DNA of 64,000 nucleotides from DATJLY01 sp035604615 (GTDB lineage: Bacteria; Pseudomonadota; Alphaproteobacteria; ATCC43930; CGMCC-115725). The DNA lies in assembly GCA_035604615.1 (NCBI GenBank), contig DATNID010000016.1, forward strand, positions 1 to 64,000, in the 5' to 3' direction. Both the position numbers and the translations under genes were made by a program. The notes under the pieces were generated by a model. It searched no databases and was not told the origin of the DNA. It saw only the letters and a program-made list of their open reading frames with translations. Every line of letters begins with the position of its first letter. The stretch's first letter is position 1. Below, one piece after another: positions 33,394 to 41,360 of this stretch.

Positions 33394-34149
33394 TCAGCGC
33401 CGCTCGATCTGCTCGGGGAACGTCACCTCGATGGTCGGCCGGCGCGTGCCGTCGATGAAGCCGCGCACCCGGACCCGCGCGCCTTTCAAGCCATTGGGAT
33501 CGAGCCCCGCCGCGCGCGCGAGCTTCAGCGCCTCACGGCTGATATGGACGCCGAAGCCTGTGTGGCGGTCGGGACCGAAATCGAGCCAGGCGCCGTCCTC
33601 GACCAGCGCCGCGTCGGCGACCGTGCCGGCGACGATCTGCCACGTGCCGGCATCGCGCGCGGCGTCATCGGCCTCGCGCACCGCATAGGCGCTGCGCCGC
33701 CACAGCCCGCGCCGCGCCTTGCGCGCCGCGTCCTCGGCCGCGAGCAGCGCTGTCAGGCCGAGCCGGTTGTCGGCCGCGCCATGCACCCGCGCCAGGCCGC
33801 GCCGGACCAGCTCGCGCTGCACCCAGCGCCCGCCGGCGAACAGCGCGGCGACGACGCGGCCCTCGCGGTCGCTGGCGTTGCCCGCATAGCGCAGTTCGAG
33901 CGTCTTTCCAGTCACCAGTTTCTCGAGCGCAAGCTTGGCGCGCGCGGCAAGCTCGCCGGTGGCGGGCGTCTCGATGCTCGCCAGCCGCAAGCTGCGCCCG
34001 TCCGCAAGCGCAAGCCTGTCGCCTGTGTTCACCGCGCCCAGCGTCACGGGCCCGCCGGGCGCGAAATCGGGGATCGTCGTGCGTGCATTTGCCGCGGCCG
34101 CCGCGACGGCGAACGCGACCGTCGCGAGCCTCAGCTTGACGCCGGGCAC
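33394..34149 (-). CDS. Exported thermonuclease-like (SNase-fold) protein
   Basis: A 251-residue protein with a signal peptide (LRLATVAFAVAAAAANA). The staphylococcal-nuclease OB fold is suggested by SLRLASIETPATGE, ELRYAG, DREGRVVAALFAGGRWVQRE and LVRRGLARVHG, which correspond to the usual VRL-IDAPE, YGR and LV-GLA blocks. Catalytic residues are only partly matched (Arg in REGR and Glu in RELV), so activity is uncertain. A second region from about 165 to 251 (IVAGTVADAALVEDGAWLDFG) may be an additional OB-like domain. It follows the phosphoesterase gene directly. Confidence 0.72.
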   Translation of the reverse strand: MPGVKLRLATVAFAVAAAAANARTTIPDFAPGGPVTLGAVNTGDRLALADGRSLRLASIETPATGELAARAKLALEKLVTGKTLELRYAGNASDREGRVVAALFAGGRWVQRELVRRGLARVHGAADNRLGLTALLAAEDAARKARRGLWRRSAYAVREADDAARDAGTWQIVAGTVADAALVEDGAWLDFGPDRHTGFGVHISREALKLARAAGLDPNGLKGARVRVRGFIDGTRRPTIEVTFPEQIERR

Positions 34150-34965
34150 TCAGGCCTCGAGCCGGTCGACGATGCTGCCGTCGGGCGCGAAGCAGGCGGC
34201 CGTCAGCGCGCCGCCGAAGCCGCTGCCGGCATCGAGCGACACGGCGAAGTCGGTCTCCACCACGCCGGCGCGGCCGCGATGGTAGCCGCAGACGACGCGG
34301 CGGAATCCGGCGAAGGGCGCGGCGAGCGACAGGAGATCGCCGGCGCCGCCCCACCAGAACACGTCGCGTTGCAGCTCGAGCGGCTTCTTGGGGTCGATCC
34401 CCGCATTGACGAACAGCAATCCGCCGTCGTCGGTGAAGGCGGCGCGGCGCAGCGCGGTGAGAATCTGGCGGTGGCCGGGATGCGCGTCCATCGCGGCCCG
34501 CACGCCGCCGGTCCAGCGCGTGATCGCGGTGATGCTGTCGCGGCAGGCGGACACCCCGGCGCGGGCATCGACGCCATAGGAGGCAAGGGTCGCGGCGACG
34601 CCGTGATCGAGCATCCAGCCCAGCACCTCGCGCGGATTGGGCGCGAGCTGCAACTCGAGCAGCTTCTGCCACATCTCCTCCTGGCTGCCGCGCAGCAGCA
34701 CGACGTCGCCGAGGAAGCTCAGCCGCTGCGCCAGAACCGCGCGACGGAATCCGAGCACGTAGTCGAGCGCGGCCGCGGAGTCCGGCCCATAGCCGATCAT
34801 GTCGCCGAGATAGACCAACCGGTCGCCGGGAACGTAGCTTTGCGCCAGCCGGTCATGCAGCGCATTGAGACGCTGCGCCTCGCCATGGATGGCGGCCACC
34901 GCCCAGACGCGCCGCGCGCGAACCAGGCGGCCGAACGGCTCGGAATCGCAAGGAGGCGAAGCCAC
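34150..34965 (-). CDS. Metallophosphoesterase-fold protein with degenerate metal motifs
   Basis: A 271-residue protein with the PPP/metallophosphoesterase layout. The canonical motifs are altered: AAIHGEAQRL stands where GDxHG is expected (the first metal Asp is Ala), YLGDMIGYG is retained, and RGSQEEM replaces GNHE. A later CGYHRGR keeps a histidine. Reduced or altered catalysis is likely, perhaps a binding role. The stop overlaps the nuclease-like gene start region (adjacent at 34149/34150), and carD lies 15 bases upstream, so carD, this gene and the nuclease gene probably form one transcript. Confidence 0.75.
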   Translation of the reverse strand: MASPPCDSEPFGRLVRARRVWAVAAIHGEAQRLNALHDRLAQSYVPGDRLVYLGDMIGYGPDSAAALDYVLGFRRAVLAQRLSFLGDVVLLRGSQEEMWQKLLELQLAPNPREVLGWMLDHGVAATLASYGVDARAGVSACRDSITAITRWTGGVRAAMDAHPGHRQILTALRRAAFTDDGGLLFVNAGIDPKKPLELQRDVFWWGGAGDLLSLAAPFAGFRRVVCGYHRGRAGVVETDFAVSLDAGSGFGGALTAACFAPDGSIVDRLEA

Positions 34966-34980
34966 GCCGCCGCAGGCGGC

Positions 34981-35646
34981 TCAGGCCGCGCTCAGCATCA
35001 GTTCGACGCGCTTGGTCGCGGTGGGCTCGTCGATCTTCTCGACGGCGGCGAACTCGCGCACCAGGCGGTCGAGCGCCGCCTGGTAGATCTGGCGCTCGCT
35101 GTACGACTGCTCCGGCTGCCCGGCATTGCGGTAAAGGTCGCGCACCACCTCGGCGATCGAGCCCGGGTCGCCGGAATTGATCTTGGCTTCGTATTCCTGG
35201 GCGCGGCGGCTCCACATGGTGCGCTTGGCGCGGGAGCGGCCCTTGAGGCGGGTAAGTGCGGCGTCCATTTCCTTGCGGCTCGACAGGCGGCGCAGGCCGG
35301 AGCCCTTGGCCTTGCCGACCGGGACGCGCAGGGTCATGCGGTCCTTGTCGAACAACACCACGAAGACGCTGAGCGAGTAGCCGGCGATTTCCTGCTTCTC
35401 GATACCGGTAATCTTGCCCACGCCATGAGTCGGATAGACGACCAGATCGCCCGACGCGAAGCCAAGCTTCTCCTTCTCGACCGGTTTTTTCTCTTCTTCC
35501 TTGCGGTCGTGCCGATGCTTGTCTTCGTGCTTGTGCTTTTCTTCGGTTTTTGCCCGCGATAAGACTTTCACGTCCCTCACCTCAAGGTCACGAGTTACCT
35601 TTCCAATCGCGGCACCATTTTTTTCGGCGCTGGCAATCGGCTGCAC
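34981..35646 (-). CDS. CarD-family transcriptional regulator
   Basis: A 221-residue RNA-polymerase-binding regulator. The CarD/CdnL domain starts at about residue 60 (LGFASGDLVVYPTHGVGKIT), carries the EIAGYSLSVFVVLFD strand and continues with a helical C-terminal domain (TMWSRRAQEYEAKINSGDP, VVRDLYRN). These proteins bind the RNAP beta subunit and stabilise open promoter complexes, particularly at rRNA genes. An unusual N-terminal extension of about 60 residues is very charged and His/Lys/Glu-rich (KHKHEDKHRH, EEEKKPVEKEK). It is longer than the usual length of about 160-170. Confidence 0.93.
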   Translation of the reverse strand: MQPIASAEKNGAAIGKVTRDLEVRDVKVLSRAKTEEKHKHEDKHRHDRKEEEKKPVEKEKLGFASGDLVVYPTHGVGKITGIEKQEIAGYSLSVFVVLFDKDRMTLRVPVGKAKGSGLRRLSSRKEMDAALTRLKGRSRAKRTMWSRRAQEYEAKINSGDPGSIAEVVRDLYRNAGQPEQSYSERQIYQAALDRLVREFAAVEKIDEPTATKRVELMLSAA

Positions 35647-35703
35647 CGCCCGGACCCCTGTACCGGGGAAGACGCACTTCTTAGTGCACCTGAAATTACA
35701 ATA

Positions 35704-35730
35704 GCATAAACCCCGGCATTATGCCAGGGG
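35704..35730 (-). terminator. Candidate rho-independent terminator of fdxA
   Basis: On the minus strand CCCCTGGCATAATGCCGGGG forms a hairpin of about nine pairs, followed by TTTATGC. It lies 70 bases after the fdxA stop and upstream of carD, so it would separate the two transcripts. Confidence 0.55.
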
Positions 35731-35799
35731 CTCAGCCATGCGCCGGGAGCAAAGAAGCGGCAAGGACAAGGGCGGGTCGCGCTTGCCGGAGGTCGCGCC

Positions 35800-36135
35800 C
35801 TATCGTTTGGCTGGGTTCGGGCTGAAATGGCCGGGATACTTGTTTGGCACGTCCTTCCAAGCGTCGGCATCCGCGGGCGGGGGCGCCTTGCGCGTGATAT
35901 TCGGCCAAGTGGTGGCGTATTGCCGGTTCATTTCCAGCATCGCCTCGGCCTTGGGCTCGCTGTCCGGGACGATCGCCTCGATCGGGCATTCCGGCTCGCA
36001 CACGCCGCAGTCGATGCATTCGTCGGGGTGGATGACGAGCATGTTCTCGCCTTCATAGAAACAGTCCACCGGGCAGACTTCGACGCAGTCCATGTACTTG
36101 CACTTGATGCAGCCTTCGGTGACGACATAGGTCAT
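35800..36135 (-). CDS. fdxA: 7Fe ferredoxin FdxA
   Basis: A 111-residue seven-iron ferredoxin. The first cluster region has CIKCKYMDCVEVCPVDCF and the second CIDCGVCEPECPIEAI, giving one [3Fe-4S] and one [4Fe-4S] cluster as in Azotobacter-type FdI. A C-terminal extension (NRQYATTWPNITRK) is typical of the proteobacterial form. It serves as a low-potential electron carrier. The gene stands alone between the TerB-like gene and carD. Confidence 0.96.
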   Translation of the reverse strand: MTYVVTEGCIKCKYMDCVEVCPVDCFYEGENMLVIHPDECIDCGVCEPECPIEAIVPDSEPKAEAMLEMNRQYATTWPNITRKAPPPADADAWKDVPNKYPGHFSPNPAKR

Positions 36136-36180
36136 GGGGTACCACTCTTTCCCATCAGGTCGGGCGGCGGGCGCCGCCCC

Positions 36181-36645
36181 TCATTCCTCTTCGACGAGCC
36201 CAAGCCGTTCGAGTACGCGCAGCCGTGAGGCGCCGCGCTCGTGGTCGGACACGTCGATCAGGGCGCTGATCCGGCGCAACAAACTGTCCTCGAGCGGATC
36301 CAGCACGCCGTCGGCATAGGCAACCTCCCACAGCATCTCGACGATCTCGATGCGCCGCTCGCGCGCTAGCCGGTCGTTGATGGTACGCACGAAGCCGTAG
36401 AGCTGAATCGAGCGCTCGGCGCGTCCTTCTGCCACCCGTTCCAGCACCCGCGCCTCTTCGGCGCTGACCCCGAATCGCCGCTCCAGCAGCCGGTCGATGA
36501 GGCGCCGCTCGCCGTCGCCCAGCGTCTCGACCACCTGGGCGGTCTCGATCAGGAGCGCCGCCACCGCGATCTGCAACTCGTCCCGGCCGCCGGAAAGCTC
36601 GCCCTCCTTTCCGTCCTCGAACAACGCCCGAACCCGCTCGAACAT
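36181..36645 (-). CDS. TerB-like (tellurite resistance TerB domain) protein
   Basis: A 154-residue all-helical protein. It has LQIAVAALLIETAQVVETLGDGE at the N-terminus (split in helices with conserved acidic residues), RRIEIVEMLWEVAYADGVLDPLED and LLRRISALIDVSD, the pattern of the co-operating helices in TerB/COG4103 proteins, with acidic loops that may bind a metal. Start chosen at MFERVRALF; an ATG at 36669 is also possible. The function of this family in alphaproteobacteria is unclear; tellurite resistance should not be assumed. Confidence 0.8.
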   Translation of the reverse strand: MFERVRALFEDGKEGELSGGRDELQIAVAALLIETAQVVETLGDGERRLIDRLLERRFGVSAEEARVLERVAEGRAERSIQLYGFVRTINDRLARERRIEIVEMLWEVAYADGVLDPLEDSLLRRISALIDVSDHERGASRLRVLERLGLVEEE

Positions 36646-36828
36646 GACGCTTTGCGTAGCACGCGCCATGAGGGCGTTCAACCCCAGCCGCAATAAGGGA
36701 TTTTCGTGTGTCGAGCCGTGCCGGCGCCGACCCGGGCACCAGGTGGTTCGCGCGCGGCGGGTGCCGCTGGGGCCGGTCTCTGCTATGGTTGCGCCGCGCC
36801 ACCGGAAGCGGGCGCAAGGGGTGCGGAG

Positions 36829-37989
36829 TTGGCGTCGCGCGGCCGGATCGTGGTCTTGCATTTCGTCGGCCAGATGCCGCTCGCCGGCATCGCCTGGCAG
36901 GCGATTCATTACTTGGTAGGGCTGGAGCGGCTGGGCTTCGAGGCCTGGTATGTCGAGGATCACGGCGCCAATCCGTATGACCCGCGCGCCAATAGCGTGA
37001 CGATGGACTGCACCTATAATGTCGACTACCTCCGCCGGGCGATGGAGCGGCACGGGCTGGGCGGCCGCTGGGCCTATTGGGACGCGATCAACGATGTCCA
37101 TCACGGCATGAGCCGCGACCAGGTCCGCGCGCTCTATCGCGAGGCCGGCGCGCTGTTCAACCTGTGCGGCGCGGTACGGTTGCGCGACGAGCACATGGCC
37201 TGCCCCGTCCGGGTCATGATCGACACCGACCCGGTTTACGAGCAGATCAAATATGCCCGGGCCGATCGCGAGGCGCGGGCCTATCTCGACGCCCACACCC
37301 ATTTCTTCACCTATGGCGAGAACGTGGGCGGACCGGGCTGGATCGTGCCGCTGGCCGGCATCCCGTGGCAGGCGACGCGGCCGCCGGTGGTGATGGAGTT
37401 GTGGCCCAAGGCCGCGGGCGAAGGCGGCGATTGGACCACCATCGCCACCTGGGAGAACAAGGGCAAGAACATCGAATTCGGCGGCGACAGCTACGTGTGG
37501 TCGAAGCACGTCAATTTCCTGCGCTTCCTCGACCTGCCTCTGGCCGCGCGCGACGGCTTCGCGATGGCGATGCTGCCGCCCGACGCGGAGGTCGAGCGGC
37601 TGGTGACGGGGCAGGGCTGGCGCCTGCTCGATCCGCGCCCGGTGTCGGCCGACATGACGGATTATGCCGACTTCATCCGCGCCTCGCGCGGCGAGTTCAC
37701 CGTGGCCAAGGACATCTATGTCCGGCCGATGAGCGGCTGGTTCAGCGACCGCAGCGTGTGCTACCTCGCCTCGGGCCGGCCGGTCGTCACCATGCGCACC
37801 GGCTGGAGCCGGTTCTATCCGTCCGGCGAGGGGCTGTTCGAGTTCTCCAGCCGCGACGAGGCCTTGGCCGCTTTCGCCGCGGTCGCGTCCGACTATCCGC
37901 GCCACAGCCGCGCCGCGCGCGACGTGGCGGCGGAATATTTCGCCAGCGACCGCGTTCTTTCCGCGGTGATCGAAGGATGCGGATTGTGA
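36829..37989 (+). CDS. Putative GT-B glycosyltransferase
   Basis: About 386 residues. The N-terminal half begins RIVVLHFVGQMPLAGIAWQA and includes LERLGFEAWYVEDHG, a Rossmann-type acceptor domain. The C-terminal half carries the donor-site-like sequence SGWFSDRSVCYLASGRPVV and GEGLFEFSSRDEALAAF, typical of GT1/GT4-like transferases. No signal peptide is obvious. The TTG at 36829 is my best start; frames upstream are open. It opens a four-gene plus-strand glycan cluster and overlaps the next gene by four bases. Substrates are unknown. Confidence 0.72.
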   Translation: MASRGRIVVLHFVGQMPLAGIAWQAIHYLVGLERLGFEAWYVEDHGANPYDPRANSVTMDCTYNVDYLRRAMERHGLGGRWAYWDAINDVHHGMSRDQVRALYREAGALFNLCGAVRLRDEHMACPVRVMIDTDPVYEQIKYARADREARAYLDAHTHFFTYGENVGGPGWIVPLAGIPWQATRPPVVMELWPKAAGEGGDWTTIATWENKGKNIEFGGDSYVWSKHVNFLRFLDLPLAARDGFAMAMLPPDAEVERLVTGQGWRLLDPRPVSADMTDYADFIRASRGEFTVAKDIYVRPMSGWFSDRSVCYLASGRPVVTMRTGWSRFYPSGEGLFEFSSRDEALAAFAAVASDYPRHSRAARDVAAEYFASDRVLSAVIEGCGL

Positions 37990-39614
37990 GCGGCGCGGGC
38001 CAGCCGCGCCGGTGCTGGGACGGGCTCGCGATCGCGCTCTTCGTGGCGGCCTCGGTGCTGGTGATCGCGACCTTCGACCGATATGGCGTCACCTGGGACG
38101 AGGATGCGATCAACTGGTATGGCGTCTTCGCGCTCGACTATTACCGCTCCGGCTTCACCGATCTGCGGGCGCTGTCGTGGCTCGATCTGACCAATTACGG
38201 CACCGCCTTCGACATGACCGCGGCGGCGGTCAATCTGGCCTCGCCGTTCGGCACATTCGAGACGCGGCATCTGCTCAACGGAATGGTGGGGATACTCGGC
38301 CTCATTGGCGCGTGGCGGCTCGGGCGCTGCCTGGGCGGCGAGCGGGCGGGATTCATCGCCGCGCTCTTCCTCTGCCTCACGCCCAACTATTACGGCCAGA
38401 TGTTCAACAACCCGAAGGACATTCCCTTCGCGGTCGGCGCCGTGTGGTCGCTTTATTTCATGCTGCGGCTGCTGCCCGACCTGCCGCGGCCGGGCTGGCG
38501 CGGGGTGCTGAAGCTCGGGCTGGCGATCGGGCTGGCGATGGGCGTGCGCGTCGGCGGACTCATGCTGCTGGGCTATGTCGGGCTCATGCTGCTCCTGGCG
38601 GTCTCGTGGCGCGGGATCGAGACCGGATCGTGGGCGCAATTCACCGCCGAGGGCTGGACCAGCCTGGGGCGCGTGCTGGTGCCGACCGTCGCCGTTTCCT
38701 ATGCGGTGATGCTGTTCTTCTGGCCGTGGGCGCAAGCTGCACCGTTCGCCAATCCGCTAGCGGCGCTGGCCGCCTTCTCGCATCAGACTTTCCCTTATCC
38801 GACGCTGTTCGCCGGCGATTACATTCCCGCCGCCGATCTTCCGTGGGTGTATCTGCCGGTCCATATCCTGCTCGCCTTGCCGGAGCTCGTGCTGCTGCTG
38901 CTGGTGGCGGCGCCGGTCCTGGCGTGGCGCGCGGCGTGGCGCGCCGAGGTGAGGCTCGAGCGCGCGCCTTCGCTCGGCCTCTTTATGCTGGGTTTCGCGA
39001 TCCTGTTCCCGGTTGGCTACGCCATCGCAATCCGGGCGGTGCTGTTCGACGGCATGCGCCACTTCATCTTCGTGCTGCCGCCGATCGCCTGTGCCGCGGC
39101 GCTCGCCGCCGACCGCTTCCTCGATTATCTCGCGGGCATCGCGTGGCGCCGTGCCGCCTATGGCACGCTCGCGCTTTACGGCGCCTATCATGTCGGCGTG
39201 ATGGTCATGCTCCATCCCGACGAGTACGTCTACTACAACATGTTCGTCGGCGGCGTGCACGGCGCGCGCGGGTTGTTCAAGCTCGACTACTGGGCCAATT
39301 CCTATGCCGAGGCGGTGCAGGGGCTCGAGGATTATCTCCGCGCCGAATACGGGCCCGACTTCATGGACCACGATTTCACCGTCGCGGTGTGCGGGCCGCC
39401 GGGCTCGGCCGGGTATTATTTCCCGAGCAACTTCATCTACACGCCCGACCGCGACCAAGCCCAGTTCTTCATCGCCTTCACCAAGGACAATTGCGACAAG
39501 GCGGTGCCGGGCAAGGTGATCTTCCGGGTCGAGCGCATGGACACATTGTTGTCGCTGGTGCTCGACCGGCGCGAGATTCTGGCGCGGACGACCCGGCTCG
39601 CCGGGAGCCGCTGA
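37986..39614 (+). CDS. PMT/ArnT-type membrane glycosyltransferase
   Basis: About 542 residues with ten or more membrane segments. The catalytic acidic motif characteristic of GT39/GT83 proteins appears early in the first periplasmic loop (YGVTWDEDAINWYG). A conserved NNPKDIPFAVG loop and FDGMRHFIFVLPP follow. These enzymes transfer a sugar from a polyprenyl-phosphate donor to lipid or protein in the periplasm. GTG at 37986 has GAAGGA upstream and overlaps the previous stop as GTGA; the ATG at 37977 is an alternative. The GT2 encoded at 40356 could supply the lipid-linked sugar. Confidence 0.82.
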   Translation: MSGAGQPRRCWDGLAIALFVAASVLVIATFDRYGVTWDEDAINWYGVFALDYYRSGFTDLRALSWLDLTNYGTAFDMTAAAVNLASPFGTFETRHLLNGMVGILGLIGAWRLGRCLGGERAGFIAALFLCLTPNYYGQMFNNPKDIPFAVGAVWSLYFMLRLLPDLPRPGWRGVLKLGLAIGLAMGVRVGGLMLLGYVGLMLLLAVSWRGIETGSWAQFTAEGWTSLGRVLVPTVAVSYAVMLFFWPWAQAAPFANPLAALAAFSHQTFPYPTLFAGDYIPAADLPWVYLPVHILLALPELVLLLLVAAPVLAWRAAWRAEVRLERAPSLGLFMLGFAILFPVGYAIAIRAVLFDGMRHFIFVLPPIACAAALAADRFLDYLAGIAWRRAAYGTLALYGAYHVGVMVMLHPDEYVYYNMFVGGVHGARGLFKLDYWANSYAEAVQGLEDYLRAEYGPDFMDHDFTVAVCGPPGSAGYYFPSNFIYTPDRDQAQFFIAFTKDNCDKAVPGKVIFRVERMDTLLSLVLDRREILARTTRLAGSR

Positions 39615-39624
39615 GGCACGGCGA

Positions 39625-40359
39625 TTGGAGCGCGGCGAATATGGAAAGCTTGCCGACGTCGAGGACCGCATGTGGTGGTTCCGCGGCCTCCACGCCAACC
39701 TCATCGCCGCGTGGCGCGGCGCCGGCGGCGGACGCCTCCTGCTCGATGCCGGCTGCGGCACCGGCGGCCTGCTGGCGCGGCTCGCGGCGGAGGCGCCCGC
39801 TTCCCTGCGCTGCGGCATCGAGCTCGATCCGGACGCGTGCCGCGTGGCGCGCGACAAGAGCAACGCCGCCATCGCCGCCGCCAGCGTCGACCGCCTTCCT
39901 TTTGCCGACCGGTCGTTCGATGCGATCTTCAGTGCCGATGTGCTGTGCCACCGTGGCGTCGACGAGCGCGCGGCGCTTGCTGAATTCCGCCGCTGCCTCA
40001 AGGAGCGCGGCGCGCTGGTCCTCAACCTGCCGGCCTACCGCTGGCTCTATTCGACGCACGACGCGGCGGTGGACAATGCGCGGCGTTACGCTCGTGGCGA
40101 GGTGGTTGCGCTGCTCGCCGAGGCGGGCTTCGCCGATATCCGCGCCGGCTATTGGAACTGCATCCTCTTCCCGCTCATGGTGGCCAGGCGTAAGCTCGGC
40201 TCCGCCCTGGGCGCATCGGGCGCGAGCGACGTGGCGCTGCTGCCGGCGCCGCTCGAGCGCTTGTTCGTCGCCTGCCTCGCGCTCGAGGGCGGGCTTCGAT
40301 CGGCCGGCCTGCGGTTTCCGTTCGGCGGCTCGATCCTGGCAGTCGCGGTGAGGCCATGA
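39625..40359 (+). CDS. Class I SAM-dependent methyltransferase
   Basis: A 244-residue methyltransferase. SAM-binding motif I is LLLDAGCGTGGLLARL (about 38-53), followed by the acidic GIELDPDACR. Post-motif regions LPFADRSFDAIFSADVL and LKERGALVLNLPAYRWLYS resemble Methyltransf_11/23 proteins in glycan and lipid clusters. The N-terminal MWWFRGLHANLI also fits this subgroup. The start is TTG at 39625. The stop overlaps the GT2 start as ATGA, so the two are translated together. It may methylate a sugar or a lipid-linked intermediate. Confidence 0.83.
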   Translation: MERGEYGKLADVEDRMWWFRGLHANLIAAWRGAGGGRLLLDAGCGTGGLLARLAAEAPASLRCGIELDPDACRVARDKSNAAIAAASVDRLPFADRSFDAIFSADVLCHRGVDERAALAEFRRCLKERGALVLNLPAYRWLYSTHDAAVDNARRYARGEVVALLAEAGFADIRAGYWNCILFPLMVARRKLGSALGASGASDVALLPAPLERLFVACLALEGGLRSAGLRFPFGGSILAVAVRP

Positions 40360-41345
40360 GCAAGGAAAACCCGGCACTCAGCGTCGTCATCCCGGTCTAT
40401 AACGGCGCGCTCAGCATTGGCGAGCTGGTGGGAGCGCTCGAGGCGCTGCCGGTGCCGGGCGGACTCGAGATCGTCCTGGTTAACGACGGCAGCCCGGACG
40501 ACAGCCTCGCCGTGTGCCGCGGCCTGGTCGCGCGGGCGCGGGTCCCGATCACGCTCGTCAATCTTTCGCGCAATTACGGCGAGCACAACGCGGTGATGGC
40601 GGGCCTGCGCCAGGCGCGGGGCGCCCATGTCATCACCATGGACGACGATCTCCAGAACCCGCCCGGCGAGGTGCTGCGCCTGCTGCAGCACGCGCAGACG
40701 AGCGGCAGGGACGTGATCTACACCTGCTATGCCGAGAAGCATCACGCGGGGTGGCGCAATCTCGGCAGCCGCTTCACCAACCGGGTCGCGGACTACGTGC
40801 TCGAGAAGCCCAAGGGGCTTTATCTCTCGACTTTCCGCTGCATGACCGGCTTCGTCGCTCGTGCGGTGACGGAGTATGACGGCCCGTTCCCCTATGTCGA
40901 CGGGCTCATCATGCAGGTGACGCAAAGCATCGGCCAGCTCGAGGTCGAGCATCTGCCGCGCATGATCGGGCGCAGCAATTACACGCTGCGCCGCCTGGTG
41001 CGGCTGTGGCTCAACCTGTTCGTGAACTTCTCGGTGATGCCGCTCCGGCTCTCGACCTTGACCGGCTTCGCGCTGAGCATCCTCGGCATCGGCGGCTTCG
41101 CCTGGGTGGTGGGCGAGGCGATGTTCCGCGCGACGCCGGCGGGCTGGGCCTCATTGTCGGCCGCGGTGCTGCTCTTGTCGGGCGTGCAGCTCCTGATCCT
41201 CGGCCTCATCGGCGAATATATCGGCCGGCTCTACCTCACCCACAACCGCAAGCCGCAGGCGATCGTGCGCGAGATCGAGCGCAGCGAGCCCGTCGAGCAG
41301 CGCGAGCGCGCGGTCGAGCCGGTGATCGTCATGCGCAAAGTGTGA
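40356..41345 (+). CDS. GT2 polyprenyl-phosphate glycosyltransferase (ArnC/GtrB-like)
   Basis: A 329-residue family 2 transferase. The GT-A domain has LSVVIPVYNGALSIGEL, the nucleotide-binding VLVNDGSPDDSL and the metal-binding MDDDLQNPP. Two C-terminal membrane helices (FALSILGIGGFAWVVGEA and LLLSGVQLLILGLIGEYIG) match ArnC/GtrB-type enzymes that charge undecaprenyl phosphate with a sugar. The ending IGRLYLTHNRKPQAIV is typical. It probably makes the donor for the PMT-type transferase of the same cluster. Confidence 0.9.
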   Translation: MSKENPALSVVIPVYNGALSIGELVGALEALPVPGGLEIVLVNDGSPDDSLAVCRGLVARARVPITLVNLSRNYGEHNAVMAGLRQARGAHVITMDDDLQNPPGEVLRLLQHAQTSGRDVIYTCYAEKHHAGWRNLGSRFTNRVADYVLEKPKGLYLSTFRCMTGFVARAVTEYDGPFPYVDGLIMQVTQSIGQLEVEHLPRMIGRSNYTLRRLVRLWLNLFVNFSVMPLRLSTLTGFALSILGIGGFAWVVGEAMFRATPAGWASLSAAVLLLSGVQLLILGLIGEYIGRLYLTHNRKPQAIVREIERSEPVEQRERAVEPVIVMRKV

Positions 41346-41360
41346 CGCGGAGCGATTCGC

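Noticed and set aside
36181..36645. Tellurite resistance function for the TerB-like gene
   Set aside because: Only the TerB-type helical domain is present; no TerA, TerC, TerD or TerE gene accompanies it.
37077..39614. An 845-codon frame suggesting a GT fused to the PMT protein
   Set aside because: The first 300 codons are out of frame within the GT-B gene; the real protein starts near 37977-37986.
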